A DNA stretch of 16,351 nucleotides, taken from NCBI GenBank assembly GCA_934561485.1, contig CAKTGS010000042.1, positions 1 to 16,351 on the forward strand, written 5' to 3'. Under the pieces are notes generated by a model. It had not been told where the DNA came from. It did no database searches and saw nothing but the letters and a program-made list of their open reading frames with translations. Shown one piece after another: positions 6,025 to 12,672 of the stretch; the stretch's first letter is position 1, and each line of letters opens with the position of its first letter. The stretch comes from an uncultured Faecalibacterium sp. GTDB taxonomy: Bacteria > Bacillota > Clostridia > Oscillospirales > Ruminococcaceae. Position numbers and translations under genes: made by a program.

Positions 6025-6168
6025 TCGGCAAAGAGCACAATCTTTTTCTGCCGCTTTTGGGCAGGCTGCGCAAAACCTGTTTGGGACAGCGGGCAGGCCG
6101 CGCATCCGGCACCCTGCACAAATATTTTGCCAAAAAACGTACAAAACAGAAAATGTTTGAAATGCTGG
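6025..6168. other. Spacer between divergent promoters
   Basis: About 145 bases separate the two -35 boxes. I see no open frame with a ribosome site and no convincing catabolite-responsive element. A regulator could bind here, but no repeat or palindrome stands out. Confidence 0.3.
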
Positions 6169-6198
6169 TTGACAATTTTGTGAACAGAATGTTATACT
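6169..6198 (+). promoter_or_regulatory. Promoter of the plus-strand antiterminator-permease operon
   Basis: A perfect TTGACA at 6169-6174 and TATACT at 6193-6198 are 18 bases apart, a strong constitutive-type promoter. Transcription would start near 6205. Control is expected mainly at the RAT/terminator that follows. Confidence 0.85.
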
Positions 6199-6225
6199 AA
6201 CGACACAAATCGAGTACGTGTTTCG

Positions 6226-6312
6226 GGCTTGTTACTGTTCGGCAGGCAAAACCTGATATTATGCTTGAGGCTGAGGTATCGGCCCCGGGCATAATGTCAG
6301 GTTTATTTTTTT
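6226..6312 (+). promoter_or_regulatory. RAT antiterminator (6226-6253) overlapping terminator (6249-6312)
   Basis: The RAT reads GGCTTGTTACTG, loop, then CAGGCAAAACC, a near-consensus LicT/BglG target. Its last bases AAAACC are shared with the terminator's 5' arm at 6249-6264 (AAACCTGATATTATGC). That arm pairs at all 16 positions, one as G-U, with 6289-6304 and is followed by ATTTTTTT. The two hairpins are mutually exclusive. Antiterminator protein bound to the RAT would let RNA polymerase read into the genes at 6358 and 7312. Confidence 0.93.
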
Positions 6313-6357
6313 GCCCGGAAGCCGTCCTGCCCCTGAGAGAAAGAGGAACCATCACCC

Positions 6358-7212
6358 ATGAACGGGGAACAGCTTTGGATCAAAAATGTCATCAACAACA
6401 ATACGGTCTGTGCTGTCAACGAGCGCGGGCAGGAGCGCATCCTGTTCGGGCGCGGCATCGGCTTCAAACAGCGGCCCGGGCAGGAAGTGGACTCCGCCGC
6501 TGTGGTGAAGGAATTTGTGCCCAAGAACAAAACCATTGGCACCCAGCGCTATGCCATGCTGGCCGACATGCCCCAGGTGTACCTGGAAATTGCCGAAGGC
6601 ATCCTGAAAAAACACCAGGAGCTGGTGCACAGCGAGCTGGACGAGGGCGTGTTCCTGAACCTGGTGGACCACATCAGCTTTGCCGTGGCGCGGCTGAAAA
6701 AGGGCATCGGCTTCCAGAACACGCTGCTGAGCGAGATCAAGGCCTTTTACCCGCTGGAATACGAAACCGCCCAGTACGGCCTGCAGCTCATTAAAGAGAA
6801 AACAGGCTTTCAGCTGCCGCCGGAAGAAGCAGGCTCCATTGCCATGCATCTGGTCAACGGCGAGCTGCAGTACGGTGACCTGAACCAGGCCGCCCAGACC
6901 CTGCAGCTCATTCAGAAGATCACCGCCATTGTGCGCAGCTACTCCGGTGCTGCGCTGAACGAAGAGGACATGCACTATGTCCGCTTTGTCACCCACCTCA
7001 AGTTCTTTGCGCAGCGTCTGTTCAAGGATGAGATGCTGGACAGCAACGATCATATACTGCACGACATGGTAAAAAACCAGTATGTGCAGGAGTACCAGTG
7101 CGCCGAGCGCATTGCGGCCATGATCTGGGAGGAATACACCATTGCCATCCCGGAAGAAGAGATGATGTACCTTGCCGTGTACATCCGCCGCATTACCAAA
7201 AACGAAGACTGA
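6358..7212 (+). CDS. BglG/LicT family transcription antiterminator (second copy)
   Basis: The 284-residue protein has an N-terminal CAT RNA-binding domain (IKNVINNNTVCAVN, FGRGIGF; about residues 1-65) and two PRD domains. Three of the four regulatory histidines are present: His105 in VDHISFAV, His164 in AMHLVNGEL and His213 in FVTHLKFF. The fourth, equivalent to LicT His269, is Tyr275 in YLAVYIRRI. That site in PRD2 is normally one of the positions phosphorylated by HPr to activate the protein, so catabolite control may be altered. An AGAGGA ribosome site lies 10 bases before the ATG. A RAT/terminator sits in its leader and the EIIBCA permease gene follows 99 bases later, the classic bglG-bglF arrangement. 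It therefore most likely autoregulates this operon and is inhibited by the downstream permease. Confidence 0.93.
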   Translation: MNGEQLWIKNVINNNTVCAVNERGQERILFGRGIGFKQRPGQEVDSAAVVKEFVPKNKTIGTQRYAMLADMPQVYLEIAEGILKKHQELVHSELDEGVFLNLVDHISFAVARLKKGIGFQNTLLSEIKAFYPLEYETAQYGLQLIKEKTGFQLPPEEAGSIAMHLVNGELQYGDLNQAAQTLQLIQKITAIVRSYSGAALNEEDMHYVRFVTHLKFFAQRLFKDEMLDSNDHILHDMVKNQYVQEYQCAERIAAMIWEEYTIAIPEEEMMYLAVYIRRITKNED

Positions 7213-7311
7213 CTCCCACCACCCGCCGGGCGGCTGCAGCGCCTGGCCGGATCGTGTGCGTCTGTTTTATAAATTTTTCCACGCTTTTACACTGTTCCAA
7301 GGAGGATTCTT

Positions 7312-9192
7312 ATGGATTACCAAAAGACCGCCGCTGAAATTCTGCGGCTGGTGGGCGGCAAGGAAAATGTTGCCACCGTGACCCACTGCATGACCCGCCT
7401 GCGCTTTACCCTGAAGGACCGCAAGCTTGCCCAGGTGGAAGCTTTGAAAAAGCTTTCCGGCGTGCAGGGCGTTGTGACCAAGAACGGCCAGTTCCAGATC
7501 GTGATCGGCACCGATGTGGGCAACCTGTGCGATGCCATCCAGAAGCTGGGCAGCTTCAAGGAGGATGCCGCTGCCGAACAGCAGGGCGAGAAGAGCGACA
7601 ACCTGATCATGCGCTTCTTCGGCACCCTGACCGCCATCTTCCAGCCGATCATTCCCGCGCTGGCCGGTTCCGGTATGATCAAGGCTCTGCTGGCCCTGCT
7701 GGTGGCCACCCACGTGATCAGCAACGGCTCCCAGACCTACGCCATCTTCTACGCCTTTGGCGATGCGCTGTTCAGCTTTATGCCCTTTATTCTGGCATAC
7801 TCTGCTGCCAAGCACTTTGCCTGCAACCCCTACATCAGCGCCGCGCTGGCCGGTGTGCTGCTGCACTCCAGCTTTACCGCACTGAACACCGGTGACCCGG
7901 TGCGTCTGTTCGGCTTCCTGCCGGTCACCATGGTGTCCTACGGCGGCTCCGTTGTGCCCATTCTGCTCATTGTCTGGGTGCAGAGCAAGATCGAGCCGTG
8001 GGCCAACAAGATCTCGCCCAAGGCGGTCAAGATCTTCCTGGCTCCCATGATCACCATCATCGGCACCGGCATCATTGGCGTGGTGGCTGCAGGCCCTCTG
8101 GGCAACCTGGTGGGCCAGGTGCTGGCCATCGGCTTCAACTGGCTGAACGACTACGCTGGCTGGGTGATCCCCATGCTGATGGGTGCCCTGTGCCCGTTCT
8201 TTGTCATGACCGGCATGCACTACTGCTTTGCCCCCATCCAGACCATTCAGTACGCAACCCTGGGCTACGGCACCATTCTGGGACCTGGTATGCTGGCTTC
8301 CAACATTGCACAGGGCACTGCTTCTCTGGTGGTGGGTGTGCGCTCCAAGAATAAGAAGCTGAAGGAGCTGTCTCTGTCCTCCGGCTTTACCGCCCTGATG
8401 GGCATTACCGAGCCGGCTCTGTACGGCGTGAACCTGAAGCTCAAAAAGCCCCTGTACGCAGCCGTGATCGGCGGCGGTGTGGCCGGTCTGTATGCCGGCC
8501 TGACCCACCTGCACACCTATTCCTCCACCACCGCAGGCCTGCTGGCTCTGCCCGTGTACATTGGCGGTGACGGCTTTGGCAACGTGATCAACGCCGTGAT
8601 CACCATTGTGATCTCCATGGTGGTTACCGCCATTGCCACTGTTGTTATTGGCTTTGACGACCCCGCAGAGGAGAACCAGGAGCCTGCCGCTCCCGCCCCC
8701 GAGGCCGTTCCCGCTTCCACCGAAAAGGGCGGCAAGCTGGTGATCGCTTCTCCCGTCAAGGGTGAGGTCGTGGCGCTGGAAAGCGTGAAGGACGAGGCTT
8801 TTTCCAGCCATGTGCTGGGCCAGGGCGCTGCCGTGGTGCCCGCTGAGGGCCGCATTGTGGCTCCCGTGGACGCCGTGGTGGAGTCTGTGGCCGATGCAGG
8901 CCACGCCATCGGCCTGCACACCGCAGACGGTGCCGACCTGCTGATCCACATTGGCATGGACACCGTGGAGCTGGGCGGCAAGGGTTTTGACGTGAAGGTC
9001 AAGACCGGCGATGCCGTCAAGCAGGGCCAGGAGCTGATCTGCTTTGACCTGGACGCCATCCAGAAGGCCGGTTACGAAACCGTGACCCCCATTGTGGTGA
9101 CCAACCCCGAGGATTACCTGGACGTTGTTTCGGTCAAGAGCGGCAAAGTGAATGCCGGTGATACCCTGATCACCGTGCTGAAGCGCAGCTGA
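7312..9192 (+). CDS. PTS EIIBCA permease, beta-glucoside/sucrose type (BglP/BglF-like)
   Basis: The 626-residue protein fuses three PTS domains. EIIB (residues 1-80) has phosphocysteine Cys26 in HCMTRLRF. EIIC (about 98-450) spans the membrane and carries GITEPALYG (Glu367). A Pro/Ala/Glu-rich linker (450-473) leads to a glucose-type EIIA (474-626) with His531 in GHAIGL and the phosphohistidine His546 in LLIHIGMDTVEL. It takes phosphate from HPr, transports its sugar and releases it as sugar phosphate. Domain order and length match BglP/BglF. AAGGAGGA lies 5 bases before the ATG. It follows the second antiterminator gene in one operon and should phosphorylate, and so silence, that antiterminator when sugar is absent. 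Its EIIA could also serve the EIIBC protein across the divergent promoter. The sugar is not determined; no glycosidase gene is adjacent. Confidence 0.92.
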   Translation: MDYQKTAAEILRLVGGKENVATVTHCMTRLRFTLKDRKLAQVEALKKLSGVQGVVTKNGQFQIVIGTDVGNLCDAIQKLGSFKEDAAAEQQGEKSDNLIMRFFGTLTAIFQPIIPALAGSGMIKALLALLVATHVISNGSQTYAIFYAFGDALFSFMPFILAYSAAKHFACNPYISAALAGVLLHSSFTALNTGDPVRLFGFLPVTMVSYGGSVVPILLIVWVQSKIEPWANKISPKAVKIFLAPMITIIGTGIIGVVAAGPLGNLVGQVLAIGFNWLNDYAGWVIPMLMGALCPFFVMTGMHYCFAPIQTIQYATLGYGTILGPGMLASNIAQGTASLVVGVRSKNKKLKELSLSSGFTALMGITEPALYGVNLKLKKPLYAAVIGGGVAGLYAGLTHLHTYSSTTAGLLALPVYIGGDGFGNVINAVITIVISMVVTAIATVVIGFDDPAEENQEPAAPAPEAVPASTEKGGKLVIASPVKGEVVALESVKDEAFSSHVLGQGAAVVPAEGRIVAPVDAVVESVADAGHAIGLHTADGADLLIHIGMDTVELGGKGFDVKVKTGDAVKQGQELICFDLDAIQKAGYETVTPIVVTNPEDYLDVVSVKSGKVNAGDTLITVLKRS

Positions 9193-9213
9193 TCTTTTCC
9201 GCTGCATTGCAAA

Positions 9214-9247
9214 GGGGCCATTGCACAGCCGTGCAATGGCCCCTTTT
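9214..9247. terminator. Bidirectional terminator between convergent PTS and arg operons
   Basis: GGGGCCATTGCAC and GTGCAATGGCCCC form a perfect 13-bp stem with loop AGCC. TTTT follows on the plus strand and TTT on the minus. It lies 21 bases after the permease stop and about 50 bases beyond the argF stop, and can end both operons. Confidence 0.9.
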
Positions 9248-9297
9248 GTTATGCAATGATGTCCCGGTGCCGGGCAGGCACAGGCGCTTTTGCTTTT

Positions 9298-10212
9298 TTA
9301 CTGATTGGCCAGCAGAATGGCCAGCACGGCTTTTTGCACGTGCAGGCGGTTCTCGGCTTCGTCAAAAATTTCGTCCGCGTGCTGCTCGAACACGGCGGTG
9401 GAGATCTCCTCGCCCCGGTGGGCGGGCAGACAGTGCAGCACCAACGCATCGGGCTTTGCCCCTTCCAGCAGCTTTCCGGTGAGCTGGAAGCCCACAAAAT
9501 CCCGCAGACGCTGCTCGCTCTCGGCAGTGCCGGGGGCGGCAGTGTTCCACACAGCGGTGGCCACCACATCGGCATCCTTCACGCCCTCGGCGGGGTCGGC
9601 AAGCAGATGGAAGGCGCTGCCGTACTTGTGGGCGAACATCAGCACATCGGCGGCGGGGCGGTAAGTGGGCGGGCAGACGCAGGTAACCTGCATCCCGGCC
9701 AGCAGGCCGCCCACGATCAGGCTGTTGGCCATGCTGCTGCCGTCCCCGATGAAGCAGAGCTTCAGGCCCGCCAGGCTGCCCCGGCGCTCCCGGATGGTCA
9801 TCAGGTCGGCCAGCACCTGGCAGGGGTGGGCGTAGTCGGTCAGGCCGTTGATCACGGGAATGCCGGCCAGCTCTGCAAACTCTTCCAGATCCCGCTGGCG
9901 GTAGGTGCGCCAGACGGCACAGTCGTAGTAGCGGCCCAGCACCCGGGCGGTGTCCTTGAGGGGTTCGCCGCGGCCGGCCTGCAGCTCGGCGGTATTCATA
10001 TAGTTGCCAAGGCCGCCCAGCTGGTACACACCCACCTCAAAGCTGGTGCGGGTGCGGGTGGATGCCTTGGAAAACAGCATGGCCACCGTTTTGCCTGCCA
10101 GCAGGGGAGCGGTGCCGCCCAGCTTCTGCTGTGCCTTGAGCTGATCTGCCACATCCAGAATGTGGGTCAGCTCTTCGGGAGTCAGGTCGCTCATTTTCAG
10201 CAGGTGTTTCAT
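9298..10212 (-). CDS. argF: Ornithine carbamoyltransferase family protein (ArgF)
   Basis: The 304-residue protein belongs to the aspartate/ornithine carbamoyltransferase superfamily and ends the arg operon, so the expected reaction is carbamoyl phosphate plus ornithine to citrulline. The carbamoyl-phosphate site is intact: STRTR (51-55), Arg102 in VWRTYRQ, HPCQ (129-132), HCLPAHRG (260-267, with Cys261) and an ENRLHVQK stretch. The usual ornithine-binding positions are not. The GDGNN motif is GDGSS (Ser159-Ser160), and the DxWxSMG loop reads AVWNTAAPG, so the Asp is Ala220 and Ser-Met-Gly becomes Thr-Ala-Ala. Substrate identity is therefore less certain than the gene order suggests. Its ATG is 2 bases after the argD stop, and its ribosome site AAGGAG overlaps argD's last codons. 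Confidence 0.85.
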   Translation of the reverse strand: MKHLLKMSDLTPEELTHILDVADQLKAQQKLGGTAPLLAGKTVAMLFSKASTRTRTSFEVGVYQLGGLGNYMNTAELQAGRGEPLKDTARVLGRYYDCAVWRTYRQRDLEEFAELAGIPVINGLTDYAHPCQVLADLMTIRERRGSLAGLKLCFIGDGSSMANSLIVGGLLAGMQVTCVCPPTYRPAADVLMFAHKYGSAFHLLADPAEGVKDADVVATAVWNTAAPGTAESEQRLRDFVGFQLTGKLLEGAKPDALVLHCLPAHRGEEISTAVFEQHADEIFDEAENRLHVQKAVLAILLANQ

Positions 10213-10214
10213 GC

Positions 10215-11411
10215 TTACTCCTTCGGAGCCGCAGGCTCCATCTCGCGCAGCACCTGGCCCAGAACATCCAGTGCCATGCCCGCATCGTGCTCGGTGAGGG
10301 TGAGCGGGGGCAGCAGGCGCAGGCGGGTCTTGGCGGTAAGCACCAGCAGGCCCTTTTCGCGGCAGGCGGCCAGCACATCGGCGGCGGCCACATCGTAGAA
10401 CTCAATACCCACCATCAGGCCGATGCCGGACAGGCTCTTGACGTGGGGCAGCTTTGCCAGCCCCGCACGCAGCTGCACGGCGCGGTCGTTGACGTTGGCC
10501 AGGAAGCTCTGATCCATGCGGTCCACCACCACGTTGGCACCGGCGCATACCACCGGGTTGCCGCCAAAGGTGGAGCCGTGGGTGCCGGGGCCCATGCCAT
10601 CGGCCACTTTTTCGTTCAGCAGCACGGCACCAATGGGCAGGCCTCCGCCCAGGCCCTTGGCCAGGGTGACCACATCCGGCTTGAGGTTGTAGTGCTCGCA
10701 GCACAGGAAGGTGCCGGTGCGGCCCACGCCGGTCTGCACCTCGTCCACGATCAGGATCAGGTCCTTTTCATCGCAGAGCTTGCGCACAGCCTGCACATAG
10801 TCCGGGTCCAGCGCCATCACGCCGCCCTCGCCCTGGATCAGCTCCAGCATCACGGCGCAGGTGTGGCGGTCGATCAGGTCTTTCAGGGCCTCAATATCGC
10901 CTGCGGGGGCGTAGAGGAAGCCCTCGTTGAAGGGGCCGAAGTAGTTGTGGAACACCTCCTGGCCGGTGGCGGTCAGGGTGGCAATGGTGCGGCCATGGAA
11001 GCTGTTGACCAGCGTGATAACGGTGGTGCGGTCCTTGCCGTAGTGGTCCACGCTGTACTTGCGGGCAGCCTTGATGGCACCCTCGTTGGCTTCAGCGCCG
11101 GAGTTGCCGAAGAACACCTTGCTCATACCGGTGCGCTTGCACAGCTTTTTGGCCAGCTTGCCGCAGGGCGCAGTGTAGTACAGGTTGGAGGTGTGCTGCA
11201 GCTTGTGCGCCTGATTGGACACGGCTTCGGCCCAGGCCAGGTCACAATAGCCCAGGCTGTTGACGCCGATGCCGCTGGTAAAGTCCAGATACTTCTGGCC
11301 CTCGGGTCCTTCGGCATACAGGCCGTGGCCTTTTTCGATCACCACCGGGTTGCGGTTATAGGTGTGCAGGACGTATTCGTTGTCCCGCTTGATGACTTTT
11401 TCAGAATCCAT
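10215..11411 (-). CDS. argD: Acetylornithine aminotransferase (ArgD)
   Basis: The 398-residue enzyme is a class III PLP aminotransferase of the usual ArgD length. It converts N-acetylglutamate semialdehyde and glutamate to N-acetylornithine and 2-oxoglutarate in the cytoplasm. FGNSGAEANE (101-110) and SFHGRT bind the cofactor phosphate. IVDEVQTGVGRTG carries Asp223, TLAKGLGGGLP carries the Schiff-base Lys252, and HGSTFGGNP follows. The ATG at 11409-11411 has AGGAGGT 8 bases upstream. It is fourth from the operon's visible start after argB, with a 279-base gap containing an inverted-repeat element and a candidate internal promoter. argF follows almost directly. Related ornithine or succinylornithine aminotransferases share these motifs, but the surrounding arg genes settle the assignment. 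Confidence 0.93.
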   Translation of the reverse strand: MDSEKVIKRDNEYVLHTYNRNPVVIEKGHGLYAEGPEGQKYLDFTSGIGVNSLGYCDLAWAEAVSNQAHKLQHTSNLYYTAPCGKLAKKLCKRTGMSKVFFGNSGAEANEGAIKAARKYSVDHYGKDRTTVITLVNSFHGRTIATLTATGQEVFHNYFGPFNEGFLYAPAGDIEALKDLIDRHTCAVMLELIQGEGGVMALDPDYVQAVRKLCDEKDLILIVDEVQTGVGRTGTFLCCEHYNLKPDVVTLAKGLGGGLPIGAVLLNEKVADGMGPGTHGSTFGGNPVVCAGANVVVDRMDQSFLANVNDRAVQLRAGLAKLPHVKSLSGIGLMVGIEFYDVAAADVLAACREKGLLVLTAKTRLRLLPPLTLTEHDAGMALDVLGQVLREMEPAAPKE

Positions 11412-11467
11412 AGGTGTACCTCCTGTAACATGGAGTTCTTGCGCAAAGCCTTGCGGACTCCCCTGAA

Positions 11468-11600
11468 GCCTTCACCCCTTGGGGGGAAGGTGGCGCATAG
11501 CGCCGGATGAGGAGTAATTTGCCGTAAGCTGCTGCTTGCATGCGCCCTCATCCGTCTGCTCACTGCGTTCGCATCCACCTTCCCCCGTCCGGGGGAAGGC
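11468..11600. repeat. Inverted-repeat element inside the arg operon (argB-argD gap)
   Basis: The left arm 11468-11512 runs from GCCTTCACCCC through GGGGGGAAGGTGG to GGATGAGG. The right arm 11545-11600 is its imperfect inverse, from CCCTCATCC to CCCCCGTCCGGGGGAAGGC. Each arm contains a CCTTCCCCC/GGGGGAAGG-type hairpin. About 32 bases separate the arms. There is no open reading frame. It resembles a small non-coding mobile or REP-like element; related units occur at 13931-13978 and 14031-14083. Confidence 0.75.
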
Positions 11601-11656
11601 TTTTGCAACGGCAAGCTTTCCGGCAAAGGGAAAAGCGGCGCGGGCTCGTTGCCTTT

Positions 11657-11685
11657 ATTATAGCTTTCCGCAGGCGATTGCGCAA
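11657..11685 (-). promoter_or_regulatory. Candidate internal promoter for argD-argF
   Basis: On the minus strand TTGCGC (11680-11685) and TATAAT (11657-11662) are 17 bases apart, just after the argB stop. The -35 box falls inside a palindrome GATTGCGCAATC (11676-11687). Transcripts would carry a leader of about 240 bases including the inverted-repeat element before argD. Confidence 0.5.
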
Positions 11686-11690
11686 TCTTT

Positions 11691-12545
11691 TTATTCGCGG
11701 TGGCTGCGGCGGTAGAAGCGGGTGCCGGAGCCGCGGTTGGAGAACAGCTCCAGCAGAATGGAGTGGGGCACACGGCCATCAATGATCACGGCCTCGTGCA
11801 CGCCCTGATAGATGGCATCCGCCATGCCGCCGATCTTGGGGATCATGCCGCCTGCAATGATACCGGCAGACTTGTAGCCCTCGATCTCAGACACTTCCAC
11901 CTCGGGGATCAGGGTAGTCTCATCGTCCTTATCCCGCAGCAGGCCCGCAATATCGGTCATGGACACCAGCTTTTCGGCCTTGAGGGCAATGGCGATCTGG
12001 GCAGCGGCAGTGTCGGCGTTGACGTTGTAGGCCTGGCCCAGGTCGTCCATGCCTACGGTAGCGATGACGGGAATGAAGCCGCCGTCCAGCAGGCTGGCGA
12101 TCAGGGTTGCATCCACATGCACGATCTCGCCCACGTGGCCCAGCTGGGGGTCCAGCTCGGTGCAGCGCAGCATCTGGCCGTCCATGCCGCACAGGCCCAC
12201 GCCGCGGCCGCGCAGCTTGGCCACCAGGTCCTTGTTCACCTTGCCGGCCAGCACCTGCTGCACGATCTCCATGGTGGCATCGTCCGTCACCCGCAGACCG
12301 TTGGCAAAACGGCTTTCCACGCCCACCTTCTTGAGCATCTCATTGATGGCCGGGCCGCCGCCGTGCACCAGCACAACGCGCACACCCAGCAGGGTGAGGG
12401 TGACCAGGTCGTTCATGACGGCATTTTTGAGTTCTTCGTTGATCATGGCGTTGCCGCCGTACTTTACCACCATGGTCTTTCCGTGATACTTCTGGATGTA
12501 GGGGGTGGCCTCCGAAAAAAGCCGCGCCATTTCTTCGTTTTTCAT
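11691..12545 (-). CDS. argB: Acetylglutamate kinase (ArgB)
   Basis: The 284-residue amino-acid kinase phosphorylates N-acetylglutamate with ATP, the second step of the pathway. Visible motifs are VVKYGGNAM with Lys28, VLVHGGGPAIN (58-68) for phosphate binding, NGLRVTD (82-88) for acetylglutamate, YNVNAD (173-178) and GGMIPK with Lys237. It has an extra N-terminal helix (residues 5-20) before the KYGG strand. In this family that marks the hexameric, arginine-inhibited kinases, unlike the shorter E. coli enzyme, so feedback inhibition by arginine is likely but inferred. I start at the ATG at 12543-12545, with AAGGAG 5 bases upstream; the frame stays open further upstream but without family sequence. 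argJ lies 127 bases upstream and argD 279 bases downstream. Confidence 0.94.
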   Translation of the reverse strand: MKNEEMARLFSEATPYIQKYHGKTMVVKYGGNAMINEELKNAVMNDLVTLTLLGVRVVLVHGGGPAINEMLKKVGVESRFANGLRVTDDATMEIVQQVLAGKVNKDLVAKLRGRGVGLCGMDGQMLRCTELDPQLGHVGEIVHVDATLIASLLDGGFIPVIATVGMDDLGQAYNVNADTAAAQIAIALKAEKLVSMTDIAGLLRDKDDETTLIPEVEVSEIEGYKSAGIIAGGMIPKIGGMADAIYQGVHEAVIIDGRVPHSILLELFSNRGSGTRFYRRSHRE

Positions 12546-12604
12546 ATACTCTCCTTGCCGCCAGCACGCTTGCTCCGGCATTCGTTTTCCACCAGACAAA
12601 CTCT

Positions 12605-12672
12605 TTCCGTCATCGCTGCGCAATGCTGTCCTCCTGAGGGGGCTGCCGCCGCAGGCGACTGGGGGAGTTTCA
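12605..12672. repeat. Degenerate hairpin repeat in the argJ-argB gap
   Basis: On the minus strand the sequence begins AACTCCCCCAGTCGCC, continues with GGCGGCAGCCCCCTC, then GCATTGCGCAGCGATGACGG. This is a patchwork of short complementary blocks that shares the GCAATGACGG-like end with the units near 14060 but differs in the rest. It starts directly at the argJ stop codon. It is probably a second type of intergenic repeat, partly decayed. It has no T-run to make it a terminator. Confidence 0.5.

Noticed and set aside
6025..6168. Possible catabolite-responsive element between the divergent promoters
   Set aside because: Segments such as TGAAATGCTGGTTGA have only partial likeness to the CcpA site consensus; the central CG and symmetry are lacking.
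7213..7311. Possible terminator between the second antiterminator and EIIBCA genes
   Set aside because: The GC-rich CCGGGCGG/CCTGGCCGG area forms only short imperfect stems and has no directly following T-run, so the two genes are best read as one operon.
7267..9207. Long open frame of 646 codons on the minus strand opposite the EIIBCA permease gene
   Set aside because: It is the mirror of a well-defined PTS protein; its His/Gly-rich repeats come from the reverse complement of biased codons and no family is recognisable.
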